From assembly GCA_003242315.1 (NCBI GenBank), contig QGUY01000091.1:1-13592 (forward strand): a DNA stretch of 13,592 bases, given 5' to 3'. Source of the DNA: Bacteroidota bacterium (GTDB lineage Bacteria > Bacteroidota > Bacteroidia > Cytophagales > Cyclobacteriaceae). The position numbers and the translations under genes are program-made. Shown in pieces: positions 6,842 to 13,561 of this stretch; position 1 is the stretch's first letter, and the number at the start of each line of letters is the position of its first letter. The notes below the pieces were generated by a model. The model ran no database searches and was not told the origin of the DNA. It saw only the letters and a list, made by a program, of their open reading frames with translations.

Positions 6842-7450
6842 ATGTTCCGATTCTCCACACTCGCCGTGGCCTTTAGCCTTGGTCTCCTCCTGGCTGCGTC
6901 CTGCTCGGGTAGCCGTCAAGAATCGGTCCAGACAACGTTTACATCCGCTGATTCCCTCACCGATCGCCTCCTTCAGCTCCAGGACAGCATGCTGTACGCG
7001 TGGAATGTGATGGTTAAGGACGACACGCGAAAGTTCCGATCCATCCACGACCTGCTCCACAGAATGATGACGATGGGATACCACGACCAGGAGGCGCTGA
7101 TCGCCCTGGAACACCGGCTGAGCGGGGTGTCGAACTTTGCGCTAACTCAGGAGTCCATTGACGATCCGACGCTGGTCGAGGAATATGATTTCGCAACCGC
7201 ATCGCTGGTTACAGAACTCACCTCCCTGGCGCAATCGCACGAATCTTTTGCAGACGATCCCTACCTGAGAGAGAAAGTCCAGGAAATCATACTGATCGAT
7301 CAACAGGTTGAATCCAATCGCAGACGCTATGACGCTATCGCGCAGGAATACAATCGTTTCCTGAAAAAGCATCGCGATGCCGTTATGGATCTTGAGCTGG
7401 GAATTCCGCTCACTGAAAAACCACTCTTCGAAATCGCCTCCGGCGAGTAA
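6842..7450 (+). CDS. Lipoprotein with LemA-like C-terminal pattern
   Basis: A longer frame opens at 6710, but the start at 6842 is better: it gives MFRFSTLAVAFSLGLLLAAS followed by Cys21, a lipoprotein signal with lipobox LAASC, and AGGAAA lies at 6828-6833, 8 bases upstream. The mature part is helical: RLLQLQDSMLYAWNVMVKDD (42-61), a middle segment 80-150, then VESNRRRYDAIAQEYNRFL (156-174) and a tail ending LGIPLTEKPLFEIASGE. The R-x-x-Y-(N/D)-x-x-x-x-x-Y-N pattern followed by a hydrophobic G-x-P-x-x-x-x-x-F tail resembles the C-terminal half of LemA-family proteins; this is a pattern resemblance only. It should be anchored in an envelope membrane. It is a single gene with 171 bases before the next ORF. 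Confidence 0.85.
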   Translation: MFRFSTLAVAFSLGLLLAASCSGSRQESVQTTFTSADSLTDRLLQLQDSMLYAWNVMVKDDTRKFRSIHDLLHRMMTMGYHDQEALIALEHRLSGVSNFALTQESIDDPTLVEEYDFATASLVTELTSLAQSHESFADDPYLREKVQEIILIDQQVESNRRRYDAIAQEYNRFLKKHRDAVMDLELGIPLTEKPLFEIASGE

Positions 7451-7563
7451 CCCTTTCCGCCCTTCACCGTTCTTATCCGCATGCGCAACGCACGTGGCCC
7501 AATACCAGAAAATGGTTGGGCAGCGTTCCACATGTTGTTCCAACACCTACCCAAAAAACGCCT

Positions 7564-7596
7564 CAAACACATCAAAAACGGGCTTTTTTGAGTTTG
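7564..7596. terminator. AT-rich two-part hairpin after the lipoprotein gene
   Basis: CAAAC (7564-7568) pairs with GTTTG (7592-7596), and CAAAAA (7573-7578) with TTTTTG (7585-7590), around the loop CGGGCT, with an unpaired ACAT/A between stems. It lies 113 bases after the lipoprotein stop. Stems are weak, but the T-rich arm could act as a terminator. The rest of 7451-7621 holds only small hairpins (GCCCAA 7497-7502 with TTGGGC 7516-7521) and no convincing gene. Confidence 0.3.
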
Positions 7597-7621
7597 GCAT
7601 TATTCTTTCTGTAAAGAGGGT

Positions 7622-7873
7622 ATGAAAACGCTCAGCATCGCCATACGGAATAAGTCGCTCGCGCAGGAAGCGGTGAACTGCTGGTTGCGTTACGCCCTCT
7701 CACAGCCTGTCAGCATTGACCTGCCGATATTGTTCTTCTTCGTCGTCCAATACTTCGGGCTTGATCGGATCGCCGTGCTTGTCACGAAAGGCAAAGAGAT
7801 TCTCGCCGCCGTAACACGCGTCATTGCCGAAGGCCTGCCTGACCGTTCCCTTCCTCTTTTGGAAGGCGCTTAA
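7622..7873 (+). CDS. Small hypothetical ORF (83 aa)
   Basis: An 83-residue frame with codon use similar to its neighbours (many GC-ending codons), a GAGGG at 7616-7620 right before the ATG (closer than ideal), and no competing long frame on either strand. The product starts with MKTLSIAIRNKSLAQEAVNC, has a hydrophobic patch (DLPILFFFVVQYFG, about 33-46) and a helical C-terminal half (KGKEILAAVTRVIAEGLPDR). I do not recognise it. It is in the same frame as the CDF transporter gene that follows 69 bases later, after a TAA stop, and might be its co-transcribed leader gene. It could also be a remnant of an older gene. Confidence 0.45.
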   Translation: MKTLSIAIRNKSLAQEAVNCWLRYALSQPVSIDLPILFFFVVQYFGLDRIAVLVTKGKEILAAVTRVIAEGLPDRSLPLLEGA

Positions 7874-7942
7874 CATGGATCACACCGCTGTTTGCTATCA
7901 ACTTTTTCGTACCTGCAAACCTGTTGCAGGGGTTCCCGTGGT

Positions 7943-8854
7943 ATGTTTGCCGTTGAGATGGAACACCGGCACGCGCATCATTCGCACCATCATCATCACG
8001 CCGGCACGCGTAATTTGAGCACCGCGTTCTGGATCAACACCGCCTTTGCGCTCATTGAACTTGTTGGCGGATTCTACACCAATAGCGTCGCCATCCTTTC
8101 GGATGCTTTGCACGACTTTGGCGATAGCCTGTCGCTGGGACTCGCTTATGTCTTTCAGAGAAAATCATTGCGCGAGCGCGATGCCTCGTACTCTTATGGC
8201 TACAAACGGTTCTCTCTTGTGGGCGCTGTCGCGAATGGCGTTATTCTTATCGTCGGGTCCGTGTTTATTGTGGAGGAATCTGTTGCGCGACTTGTAAATC
8301 CTGTACAACCTGATACGCGCGGGATGCTGGCCATCGCTGTAGTTGGACTGGTCGCGAATGGCATCGCCATGCTCCGGCTACGACGGGGGCAGTCGATCAG
8401 CGAGCGCGTCGTGGCACTGCATTTTGTGGAAGACGTTCTCGGCTGGACCGCGGTGCTCATAGGTAGCGTCGTTATGATGTATGCGGATGTTCCCATACTG
8501 GACCCGATCCTTTCTATCGGCATCGCGCTATTTATACTCTATAATGCCTACAAAAACCTCCGGCAAAGCTTCCGGATAATTCTCCAGGGGATTCCGGAAA
8601 ACGTCGATGTGGAATCTGTCCGCGAAAAAATTCTTGACGTTCCGGGCGTGACCGGCATGCACGACCTTCACACCTGGAGCATGGACGGACAATACAACAT
8701 CATGACCGTACACGTGACCGTTCGTGAAGAAGATTTTGGTAAATCGAACGCCATAAAAAAAGAAATCCGCAAGCGGCTCAGCAAAATGAACATCCAGCAC
8801 CTGACCATTGAAACTGAGGTCGAGGGCGATCCCTGCGCCTTCCTTGAATGCTGA
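7943..8854 (+). CDS. Cation diffusion facilitator (zinc-type CDF) exporter
   Basis: A 303-residue inner-membrane antiporter expected to export Zn2+ or a similar divalent metal in exchange for protons. The frame is open upstream to a TTG at 7892, but the ATG at 7943 (with AGGGG about 11 bases upstream) or 7958 is more likely, because the family starts close to the His-rich stretch. Six helices lie at about 27-45, 49-70, 91-112, 126-143, 157-180 and 186-203. The transport site is visible: H57-x-x-x-D61 (helix 2, SDALHDFGD) and H160-x-x-x-D164 (helix 5, HFVED). This two-His two-Asp set is typical of Zn-selective ZitB/ZnT-type members. The cytoplasmic domain follows (GVTGMHDLHTWSMDG, about 235-249). 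The N-terminus has nine His in twelve residues, a likely metal-binding tail. No metal-responsive operator is evident. Confidence 0.95.
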   Translation: MFAVEMEHRHAHHSHHHHHAGTRNLSTAFWINTAFALIELVGGFYTNSVAILSDALHDFGDSLSLGLAYVFQRKSLRERDASYSYGYKRFSLVGAVANGVILIVGSVFIVEESVARLVNPVQPDTRGMLAIAVVGLVANGIAMLRLRRGQSISERVVALHFVEDVLGWTAVLIGSVVMMYADVPILDPILSIGIALFILYNAYKNLRQSFRIILQGIPENVDVESVREKILDVPGVTGMHDLHTWSMDGQYNIMTVHVTVREEDFGKSNAIKKEIRKRLSKMNIQHLTIETEVEGDPCAFLEC

Positions 8855-8909
8855 GTTCCAACCGTAAGGCACCAGATCGTGTCTAACCAAAAAAAGCCAC
8901 TTTTATCAT

Positions 8910-9416
8910 ATGAAAAGCCTAAGCCTAATCCTACTCCTGTTTTCAGCGTTCATTGCGGGTTGCACTGATGAATCATCCGAACGTCGTGTCTGCGAGGGCT
9001 CTGATGTCCCGTACCCCCTGGTAGTCAACGATATCCTCGAGATTGAGTATGGAACTTCCTTTGGAATGTGCGTTGGGTACTGCATAACCTGGATCGAAGC
9101 GTCGCAGGATAAGATTCTCTATACTAAGGCAGGATCGCAAGACGTCACACCAGTTTCCTGCTCAGGACCAACTCCCTGTCAGGGCTGGTCTGCAAAGTGG
9201 GAGAACCTTGTCTCCGATATTGATATTGAAGCCTTCTTCAATCTGGACGAGGTGATCGGTTGTCCCGATTGCGCCGATGGCGGCGCTGAGTGGGTGGAGA
9301 TAACCACATTCCAAGGCAAGCACAAGGTCACCTATGAGTACACCGCTCCGCCGGATGCTATTAAACCTTTCCGAGACACGCTTTTTGAGCTAAAAGAGTC
9401 ATTTAAGTGTGATTGA
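8910..9416 (+). CDS. Cysteine-rich lipoprotein of unknown function
   Basis: A 168-residue protein with a clear lipoprotein signal (MKSLSLILLLFSAFIAGC; lipid Cys at 18). The mature part has eight more cysteines at 28, 54, 58, 84, 90, 118, 121 and 167, an even number that suggests up to four disulfides. Cys54 and Cys58 sit in the motif SFGMCVGYC and Cys118/121 in CPDC. The middle reads as beta strands (DILEIEYG, WVEITTFQGKHKVTYEY) and the end as a helix (KPFRDTLFELKESF). I recall the 'S-F-G-x-C-x-G-Y-C' type of motif in uncharacterised Bacteroidota lipoproteins but cannot name a domain. It begins 55 bases after the CDF gene with no strong ribosome binding site. A metal-related role beside the exporter is possible, but only position supports it. 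Confidence 0.88.
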   Translation: MKSLSLILLLFSAFIAGCTDESSERRVCEGSDVPYPLVVNDILEIEYGTSFGMCVGYCITWIEASQDKILYTKAGSQDVTPVSCSGPTPCQGWSAKWENLVSDIDIEAFFNLDEVIGCPDCADGGAEWVEITTFQGKHKVTYEYTAPPDAIKPFRDTLFELKESFKCD

Positions 9417-9436
9417 AATGCGCTTGAGGTGCGCAA

Positions 9437-9451
9437 GTGTTGAAGTAGGGT
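9437..9451. repeat. GTGTTGAAGTAGGGT element
   Basis: This 15-base word recurs with one change as GTGTTGAAGTTGGGT at 13470-13484. The following bases also look alike: a CGA word and then GCGTACA/GCGTACAC in both places. It appears to be a short copy of a dispersed intergenic repeat. Confidence 0.45.
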
Positions 9452-9549
9452 AACTCGACGCGTACAGCTTCGTCTGTAGCTGTTGTTGGTGGGACGTGTA
9501 GGGGATTAAGGGAGCGTCACAACCTGTCAGTTCCCGTTCATTTCACATC

Positions 9550-9581
9550 TTGACCCGGTGACCTCCTTTTCGTTAGACTTG
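9550..9581 (+). promoter_or_regulatory. Candidate promoter of the 95-residue gene
   Basis: TTG at 9550-9552 is followed, 21 bases later, by TAGACTTG at 9574-9581, one mismatch from the Bacteroidota -7 box TAnnTTTG. The implied start point (about 9588) would leave a short leader containing GGAAGAGG (9595-9602) before the ATG at 9604. Confidence 0.4.
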
Positions 9582-9603
9582 ATACCGCGAAAAAGGAAGA
9601 GGT

Positions 9604-9891
9604 ATGGCACGGGGTGTACGAAACTTACAGGATGTTGAATTCGACGAGTATACGCGTGCGCAGATATTCAGGGAGCTTAATGCACGGTTTGGTTTTCCCA
9701 TTAAAGAATGGCAGCGGCGTTTTTTACAGGAACTGGAAAAGGTACCGCGCAATCAGACGCCCGACGAGTTTTTTATGCGGTTCGGCAACACGTTCATAAA
9801 TCCGATTCTGAACGACATTCTTTGCCGGCACCGGCTTCATCCCACGTTCAACAAGTTTGTCGAATATGTGATTTCGCGATCTACGCGTTGA
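9604..9891 (+). CDS. Small hypothetical protein (95 aa)
   Basis: A 95-residue soluble, probably helical protein (MARGVRNLQDVEFDEYTRAQ at the start) with many charged and aromatic residues and no signal peptide or metal motif. GGAAGAGG lies just before the ATG, and a candidate promoter is at 9550-9581, so it is probably transcribed on its own. The pattern FGFPIKEWQRRFLQELEKVP followed by TPDEFFMRFGNTFINPILND reads as two helical hairpins. I do not recognise the family. Its last 11 bases overlap the end of rimK on the other strand, so transcripts of the two genes converge. Confidence 0.75.
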   Translation: MARGVRNLQDVEFDEYTRAQIFRELNARFGFPIKEWQRRFLQELEKVPRNQTPDEFFMRFGNTFINPILNDILCRHRLHPTFNKFVEYVISRSTR

Positions 9892-10792
9892 CTTTGTCTT
9901 TCTGGATTTTCTTCGTACCCTTTACATTCTTCTCGAGGTACTGGATAATTTTTTCGGCAATGTCAATGTTGGTAGCCTCTTCGATGCCTTCAAGGCCGGG
10001 CGAAGAATTTACTTCGATGATCATTGGTCCGCGTTTGGACGGCAGCATGTCAACTCCTGCAATGCCGAGTCCCATTTTGCGCGCAGCCATCACTGCCGCG
10101 TGTTTTTCCTGACGCGAAAGTTTGATGAGGGTGGCTTTGCCACCCCGATGCAGGTTGCTTCGGAATTCTCCTTCACGAGCCTGGCGTTTCATGGCGCCTA
10201 CCACCTCACCATTTACAACAAAGGCCCTGATGTCGGCACCTCCTGCTTCCTTGATGAATTCCTGTACGATGATCCGCGTCTTGACACCGTGGAAAGCTTC
10301 GATAACGGACTTTGCTGCCTTTTTGTTTTCAGCGAGGACAACACCCAGACCCTGCGTACCTTCCAGCAGCTTGATGACAACAGGTGCACCGCCCACGGCT
10401 TCGACAATGCCCTCCGTGTCTTTCGAGTAGTCCATGAAAATCGTCTTGGGTATGCCGAGGCCTGCACGCGACAGAACCTGAAGGCATCGCAGCTTATCGC
10501 GCGAACGGATCAAGGCCTGCGATTCGATGGCTGTAAACACCTTCATCATTTCAAACTGGCGCACGACCGCCGCGCCGTAGAATGTTACGGAAGCGCCGAT
10601 GCGGGGAATGATGGCATCAAAATAATCCAGCTTCCTTCCCTGGTACAACACGACCGGATTCTTCTTCTCGATGAACAACACGCACTTCATGTGGTCGATG
10701 ATCTCGACGACATGTCCTCTGGCCTCCCCCGCCTCCTTGAGACGGCGCGTTGAATACAACCCAGGGTTGCGGGAAAGAATGGCGATGTTCAT
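9881..10792 (-). CDS. rimK: RimK family ATP-grasp glutamate ligase (ribosomal protein S6 modification)
   Basis: A 303-residue ATP-grasp enzyme, close to the length of E. coli RimK (300). RimK adds glutamates to the C-terminus of ribosomal protein S6. The N-terminal Rossmann-like part (MNIAILSRNPGLYSTRRLKE) and the 'IIPRIGASVTFYG' segment (61-73) match the family. The ATP-grasp part shows VVIKLLEGTQGLGV (138-151, with Lys141 and the Gly-rich loop), QEFIKEAGGADIRAFVVNGE (177-196), EFRSNLHRGG (209-218) and the metal-binding end: D248, then IIEVNSSPGLEGIE (E260, N262). All key residues are present. The rimB-like gene lies 30 bases upstream on the same strand, so they form an operon. No rimA-like gene is present. 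Some RimK paralogues use other substrates (lysine or coenzyme derivatives); the strong match and the neighbour favour S6. Confidence 0.95.
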   Translation of the reverse strand: MNIAILSRNPGLYSTRRLKEAGEARGHVVEIIDHMKCVLFIEKKNPVVLYQGRKLDYFDAIIPRIGASVTFYGAAVVRQFEMMKVFTAIESQALIRSRDKLRCLQVLSRAGLGIPKTIFMDYSKDTEGIVEAVGGAPVVIKLLEGTQGLGVVLAENKKAAKSVIEAFHGVKTRIIVQEFIKEAGGADIRAFVVNGEVVGAMKRQAREGEFRSNLHRGGKATLIKLSRQEKHAAVMAARKMGLGIAGVDMLPSKRGPMIIEVNSSPGLEGIEEATNIDIAEKIIQYLEKNVKGTKKIQKDKVNA

Positions 10793-10822
10793 AGATCAAA
10801 AAGACAGTAAGGTTGTGTAGCG

Positions 10823-11266
10823 TCAGGAGTTGCGATAAACGCGTTCCTGCCTTCTCTTTTCGCGGTACGATTGGTTCTTCTTGCTCACATCGATAAGAAA
10901 ACGGTGCCGCAGAATTTTTCTCCCGATAAGAACGGGGAACTTCAGCGATCCTCTGTTGCTCAACGAGAATGTTGTGAGAATGTCTTCGTCGAAAATCCGG
11001 ATGGTAGTCTGAATGATGAATCGACGCTCAACTTCTCCGAAGGAGTTTCGGATGTCGCGCTGATCAAATTCATCAAAAATGAAAGGCATTCCGGTAAACT
11101 CGGGATGTTCCTCATCGAGCAGTACAAAGTGGAGTTTGCCGTTCTCCACGTAAGCCTGTTGACAGTGCAGGGAGGATGAATACGCACCGGTATCAATCTT
11201 CGCATGAATGTTTGAAAGGCCCAGGTCAGGAAGGTCCACCCGATCGTATCTCCCCAGTGTGTGCAT
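10823..11266 (-). CDS. rimB: RimB-like ATP-dependent zinc protease (retropepsin-like, DUF785)
   Basis: A 147-residue protein of the DUF785/RimB family. The start MHTLGRYDRVDLPDLGLSNI leads into AKIDTGAYSSSLH (22-34), the catalytic Asp-Thr-Gly motif of retropepsin-like folds, and the later FPVLIGRKILRHRFLIDVS (110-128) is the family's second conserved block. Length is normal. In Pseudomonas the RimB protease is reported to act with RimK and RimA on S6 glutamylation, trimming the tail. Here it precedes rimK by 30 bases on the same strand, which fits that role. The basic C-terminus (KKNQSYREKRRQERVYRNS) could touch RNA or the ribosome. The gene symbol is by analogy; the name 'zinc protease' comes from family annotation, and no zinc motif is visible. 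Confidence 0.88.
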   Translation of the reverse strand: MHTLGRYDRVDLPDLGLSNIHAKIDTGAYSSSLHCQQAYVENGKLHFVLLDEEHPEFTGMPFIFDEFDQRDIRNSFGEVERRFIIQTTIRIFDEDILTTFSLSNRGSLKFPVLIGRKILRHRFLIDVSKKNQSYREKRRQERVYRNS

Positions 11267-11340
11267 ACGAGTAAATTATCGGTGGAAATATGGAAAAATT
11301 CAAAATGACGAAAAACAGGCCGGATGAATTTTTATTACAC

Positions 11341-11859
11341 CTACCCCTGAACTTTGAAGGCAACGTAAGTGTTCTCCCACTTCAAACTAACCTTGTCTTC
11401 CTCCACGGCGATCGTGAAGGTTTCTACATAAGAATCTGTCTTGCCTGCTTTTACATTTACCCGAAGCACGTCGTTCTCCGGTTTGTAACTGAACGCTCCC
11501 CATTGCCGGGCATATTTCTGGAAGATGATGGTCCATTCTGTGGGCCGGGGAATCGTGAACAGTTCATACTTTCCCGCAGGGAGTATGTGGCCTTCGATTT
11601 TCACATCCCGGTCTATGGTAAAGGTCGTGGCCGCATTTGCGCCTGTTCTCCACACTTCACCATAGGGTTCATTGCCTCCGAGCATTTTTCTCCCTCGCGC
11701 GGAAGGCCTGCAGTATACGATCTCGATGTTGGTGTTGCCAATTTTTCCGGTAACGGTAGCCTCCGGGCTCAGCGGTTTTTTTGTTCCCTGATTTTGCGCG
11801 AGGAGTTCCGACCCGATGCTACAACACAACAGGACGGCGAAAATGGTTCGAAATTTCAT
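11341..11859 (-). CDS. DUF2911 domain secreted protein
   Basis: A 172-residue exported protein with a signal peptide (1-22, ending SELLAQ). The rest is a single DUF2911 domain: VYCRPSARGRKMLGG (48-62), PYGEVWRTGANAATTF (65-80), then GHILPAGKYELFTIP (90-104) and W-T-I-I-F (109-113). The domain is common in Bacteroidota periplasmic proteins; its biochemical role is not established. The Arg-rich and Trp-Arg-Thr-Gly-Ala motifs are the family's hallmarks and are intact. It lies between rimB (74 bases downstream) and ffh (215 bases upstream) on the same strand. A terminator hairpin at 11927-11956 separates it from ffh, so it is probably transcribed on its own. Confidence 0.93.
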   Translation of the reverse strand: MKFRTIFAVLLCCSIGSELLAQNQGTKKPLSPEATVTGKIGNTNIEIVYCRPSARGRKMLGGNEPYGEVWRTGANAATTFTIDRDVKIEGHILPAGKYELFTIPRPTEWTIIFQKYARQWGAFSYKPENDVLRVNVKAGKTDSYVETFTIAVEEDKVSLKWENTYVAFKVQG

Positions 11860-11926
11860 ACTTGAAAACTCTTACCCCAACTAGTATACAGATTACGGAC
11901 AAGTCCCGCAACCCGCTTCTGACACA

Positions 11927-11956
11927 AAAATGCCCTGATCTTCACCAGGGCATTTT
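11927..11956 (-). terminator. Terminator hairpin after ffh
   Basis: AAAATGCCCTG (11927-11937) and CAGGGCATTTT (11946-11956) form a perfect 11-base stem with an 8-base loop. On the - strand the stem ends in TTTTTGTG, as in a Rho-independent terminator. It lies 118 bases beyond the ffh stop and 67 bases before the DUF2911 gene start, so it should end the ffh transcript. Confidence 0.75.
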
Positions 11957-12074
11957 CGGAATAGTAGTTAACTTACCTGTAAACTATGTTCTAAATAAAC
12001 GCAATCGCGTCGAATTAGTTTCCCGAAAAATCCACAATTCCGCAAGCGGTGAACCCGGGTTTGCGAAACGGGCT

Positions 12075-13406
12075 TTATCGACCAAAAGGATTCAACGACG
12101 ACAGCGCCCTTCTCGGGCCACCCATCTTGTTCATCGTCTTCATCATCTTCCGCATCTCGTTGAATTGCTTGAGCAACTGATTCACCTCTGTTACGGTAGT
12201 TCCACTGCCTTTCGCAATCCGATTTTTGCGGCTGCCGTTAATAATGTCCGGGTTTTCACGTTCTTTCGGTGTCATTGAGCGGATGATCGCCTCAATAGGT
12301 TTGAAAGAATCGTCATCGATATTAACGTCCTTCACTGCTTTTCCCAATCCCGGAATCATGCCCAACAGGTCTTTCATGTTGCCCATTTTTTTCACCTGTT
12401 CGATCTGGGAAAGAAAATCATTGAAGTCAAATTGATTTTTGCGAATTCTCCGATTCAGGCGCTTGGCTTCCTCCTGGTCGAATGCATCCTGTGCCTTTTC
12501 AACCAGGGTGACCACATCGCCCATGCCCAGGATGCGACTTGCCATGCGATCCGGGTGGAATCGGTCGATGGCGTCCATCTTCTCTCCGGTGCTGACAAAT
12601 TTTATCGGTTTGTCAACTACGCGACGTATCGACAACGCCGCACCACCGCGCGTGTCGCCATCCAGCTTGGTGAGCACGACGCCGTCAAAGTCGAGGCGTT
12701 CATTAAACGCCTTCGCCGTGTTGACAGCATCCTGACCCGTCATGGAGTCGACAACAAAAAGTGTCTCCGAAGGTTTTAAAGATTCCTTCAGCCGGGAGAT
12801 TTCATTCATCATCTCCTCATCGACAGCAAGGCGTCCCGCGGTATCGACAATGACGATCCGGTGATTGTTCTTTTTCGCGTATTCCAGGGCAGCCGTCGCA
12901 ATCTTCACCGCGTCGCGGTTGTCAGGCTCGGCATACACGTCTACACCTACCTGTTGCCCCAGCACTTTGAGTTGATCGATAGCTGCCGGACGGTATATGT
13001 CGCACGCAGCCAACAACACAGAACGCCCTTGCTTCTTGAGGTAGGCCGCGAGCTTACCGGAGAACGTGGTCTTACCGGAACCCTGTAGCCCGGCGATGAG
13101 TATGACAGCAGGATTACCCTCGATGCGAATGTCCGCAGCCTGCCCCCCCATCAATCGGGTCAGCTCATCGTTCGTGATCTTGATGAGCAATTGTCCAGGC
13201 GACACAGACGTAAGCACGTCCTGACCCAACGCCTTGTTGCGGATTTCATCCGTAACTTCCTTCGCAACCTTGTAGTTTACGTCAGCATCGATCAGCGCCT
13301 TGCGTATCTCCTTGGCCGTGGTGGCCACGTTGATTTCCGTAATCTTTCCCTGACCCTTGAGGGTCTGGAAGGCCTTCTCCAGTTTATAGCTTAAATTATC
13401 GAACAT
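12075..13406 (-). CDS. ffh: Signal recognition particle protein Ffh (SRP54 GTPase)
   Basis: A 443-residue Ffh with the standard order N, G and M domains; length is normal. Ffh binds signal sequences of nascent membrane proteins at the ribosome and, with the SRP RNA and FtsY, delivers them to the Sec translocon or YidC. The N domain is at about 1-90. The G domain has the P-loop GLQGSGKTT (106-114), DIYRPAAIDQLK (136-147), DTAGR (188-192), and TKLDGDTRGG (246-255), all intact. The M domain (about 300-435) has the methionine-rich helices and the RNA-binding SRKNRIAKGSG (392-402). The ATG at 13406 matches the family start (MFDNLSYKLEKAF). A good -7 promoter box lies 24 bases upstream, and a terminator at 11927-11956 follows. 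This is a housekeeping gene. Confidence 0.98.
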   Translation of the reverse strand: MFDNLSYKLEKAFQTLKGQGKITEINVATTAKEIRKALIDADVNYKVAKEVTDEIRNKALGQDVLTSVSPGQLLIKITNDELTRLMGGQAADIRIEGNPAVILIAGLQGSGKTTFSGKLAAYLKKQGRSVLLAACDIYRPAAIDQLKVLGQQVGVDVYAEPDNRDAVKIATAALEYAKKNNHRIVIVDTAGRLAVDEEMMNEISRLKESLKPSETLFVVDSMTGQDAVNTAKAFNERLDFDGVVLTKLDGDTRGGAALSIRRVVDKPIKFVSTGEKMDAIDRFHPDRMASRILGMGDVVTLVEKAQDAFDQEEAKRLNRRIRKNQFDFNDFLSQIEQVKKMGNMKDLLGMIPGLGKAVKDVNIDDDSFKPIEAIIRSMTPKERENPDIINGSRKNRIAKGSGTTVTEVNQLLKQFNEMRKMMKTMNKMGGPRRALSSLNPFGR

Positions 13407-13429
13407 GAGCCTCTAATTAAGGGGAATCG

Positions 13430-13437
13430 CAAATTTA
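13430..13437 (-). promoter_or_regulatory. Candidate -7 promoter box of ffh
   Basis: On the - strand it reads TAAATTTG, an exact match to the Bacteroidota -7 consensus TAnnTTTG, 23 bases before the ffh ATG. No clear TTTG -33 element is found at the usual spacing; that position falls in the GTGTTGAA repeats. Confidence 0.45.
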
Positions 13438-13445
13438 CGCTAAAT

Positions 13446-13484
13446 GTGTTGAAGTGTTGAAGTGTTAAAGTGTTGAAGTTGGGT
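13446..13484. repeat. GTGTTGAA 8-base tandem repeat
   Basis: The unit GTGTTGAA occurs at 13446-13453, 13454-13461, 13462-13469 (as GTGTTAAA) and 13470-13477, followed by GTTGGGT. It lies directly upstream of the ffh promoter box. A single copy with the same right flank is found at 9437-9451. Confidence 0.8.
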
Positions 13485-13533
13485 GTTGTATCGAGGGGCG
13501 TACACTGTCGCTCCAAGCTTTATTCGACGCCTT

Positions 13534-13561
13534 CAAATCACAAATCACAAATCAAAAATCA
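13534..13561. repeat. CAAATCA 7-base tandem repeat
   Basis: CAAATCA occurs three times in a row (13534-13554), followed by a degenerate AAAATCA (13555-13561). The rest of 13485-13592 shows no gene and becomes A/T-rich toward the edge. Such short arrays are slippage-prone; no function is evident. Confidence 0.75.

Noticed and set aside
7595..7610. Sigma-54-like promoter TGGCAT...TTTCT before the 83-residue ORF
   Set aside because: The -12 element lacks the GC, and the start point would fall on the ATG itself.
7892..7942. TTG start for the CDF exporter
   Set aside because: The extra 17 residues are not like the family's N-terminus; the ATG at 7943 or 7958 is better.
10100..10753. 217-residue + strand frame inside rimK
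   Set aside because: It is the antisense shadow of a fully conserved RimK; it has no domain of its own.
13446..13561. CRISPR-like array
   Set aside because: Units are 7-8 bases, directly adjacent and without spacers, so they are simple tandem repeats.
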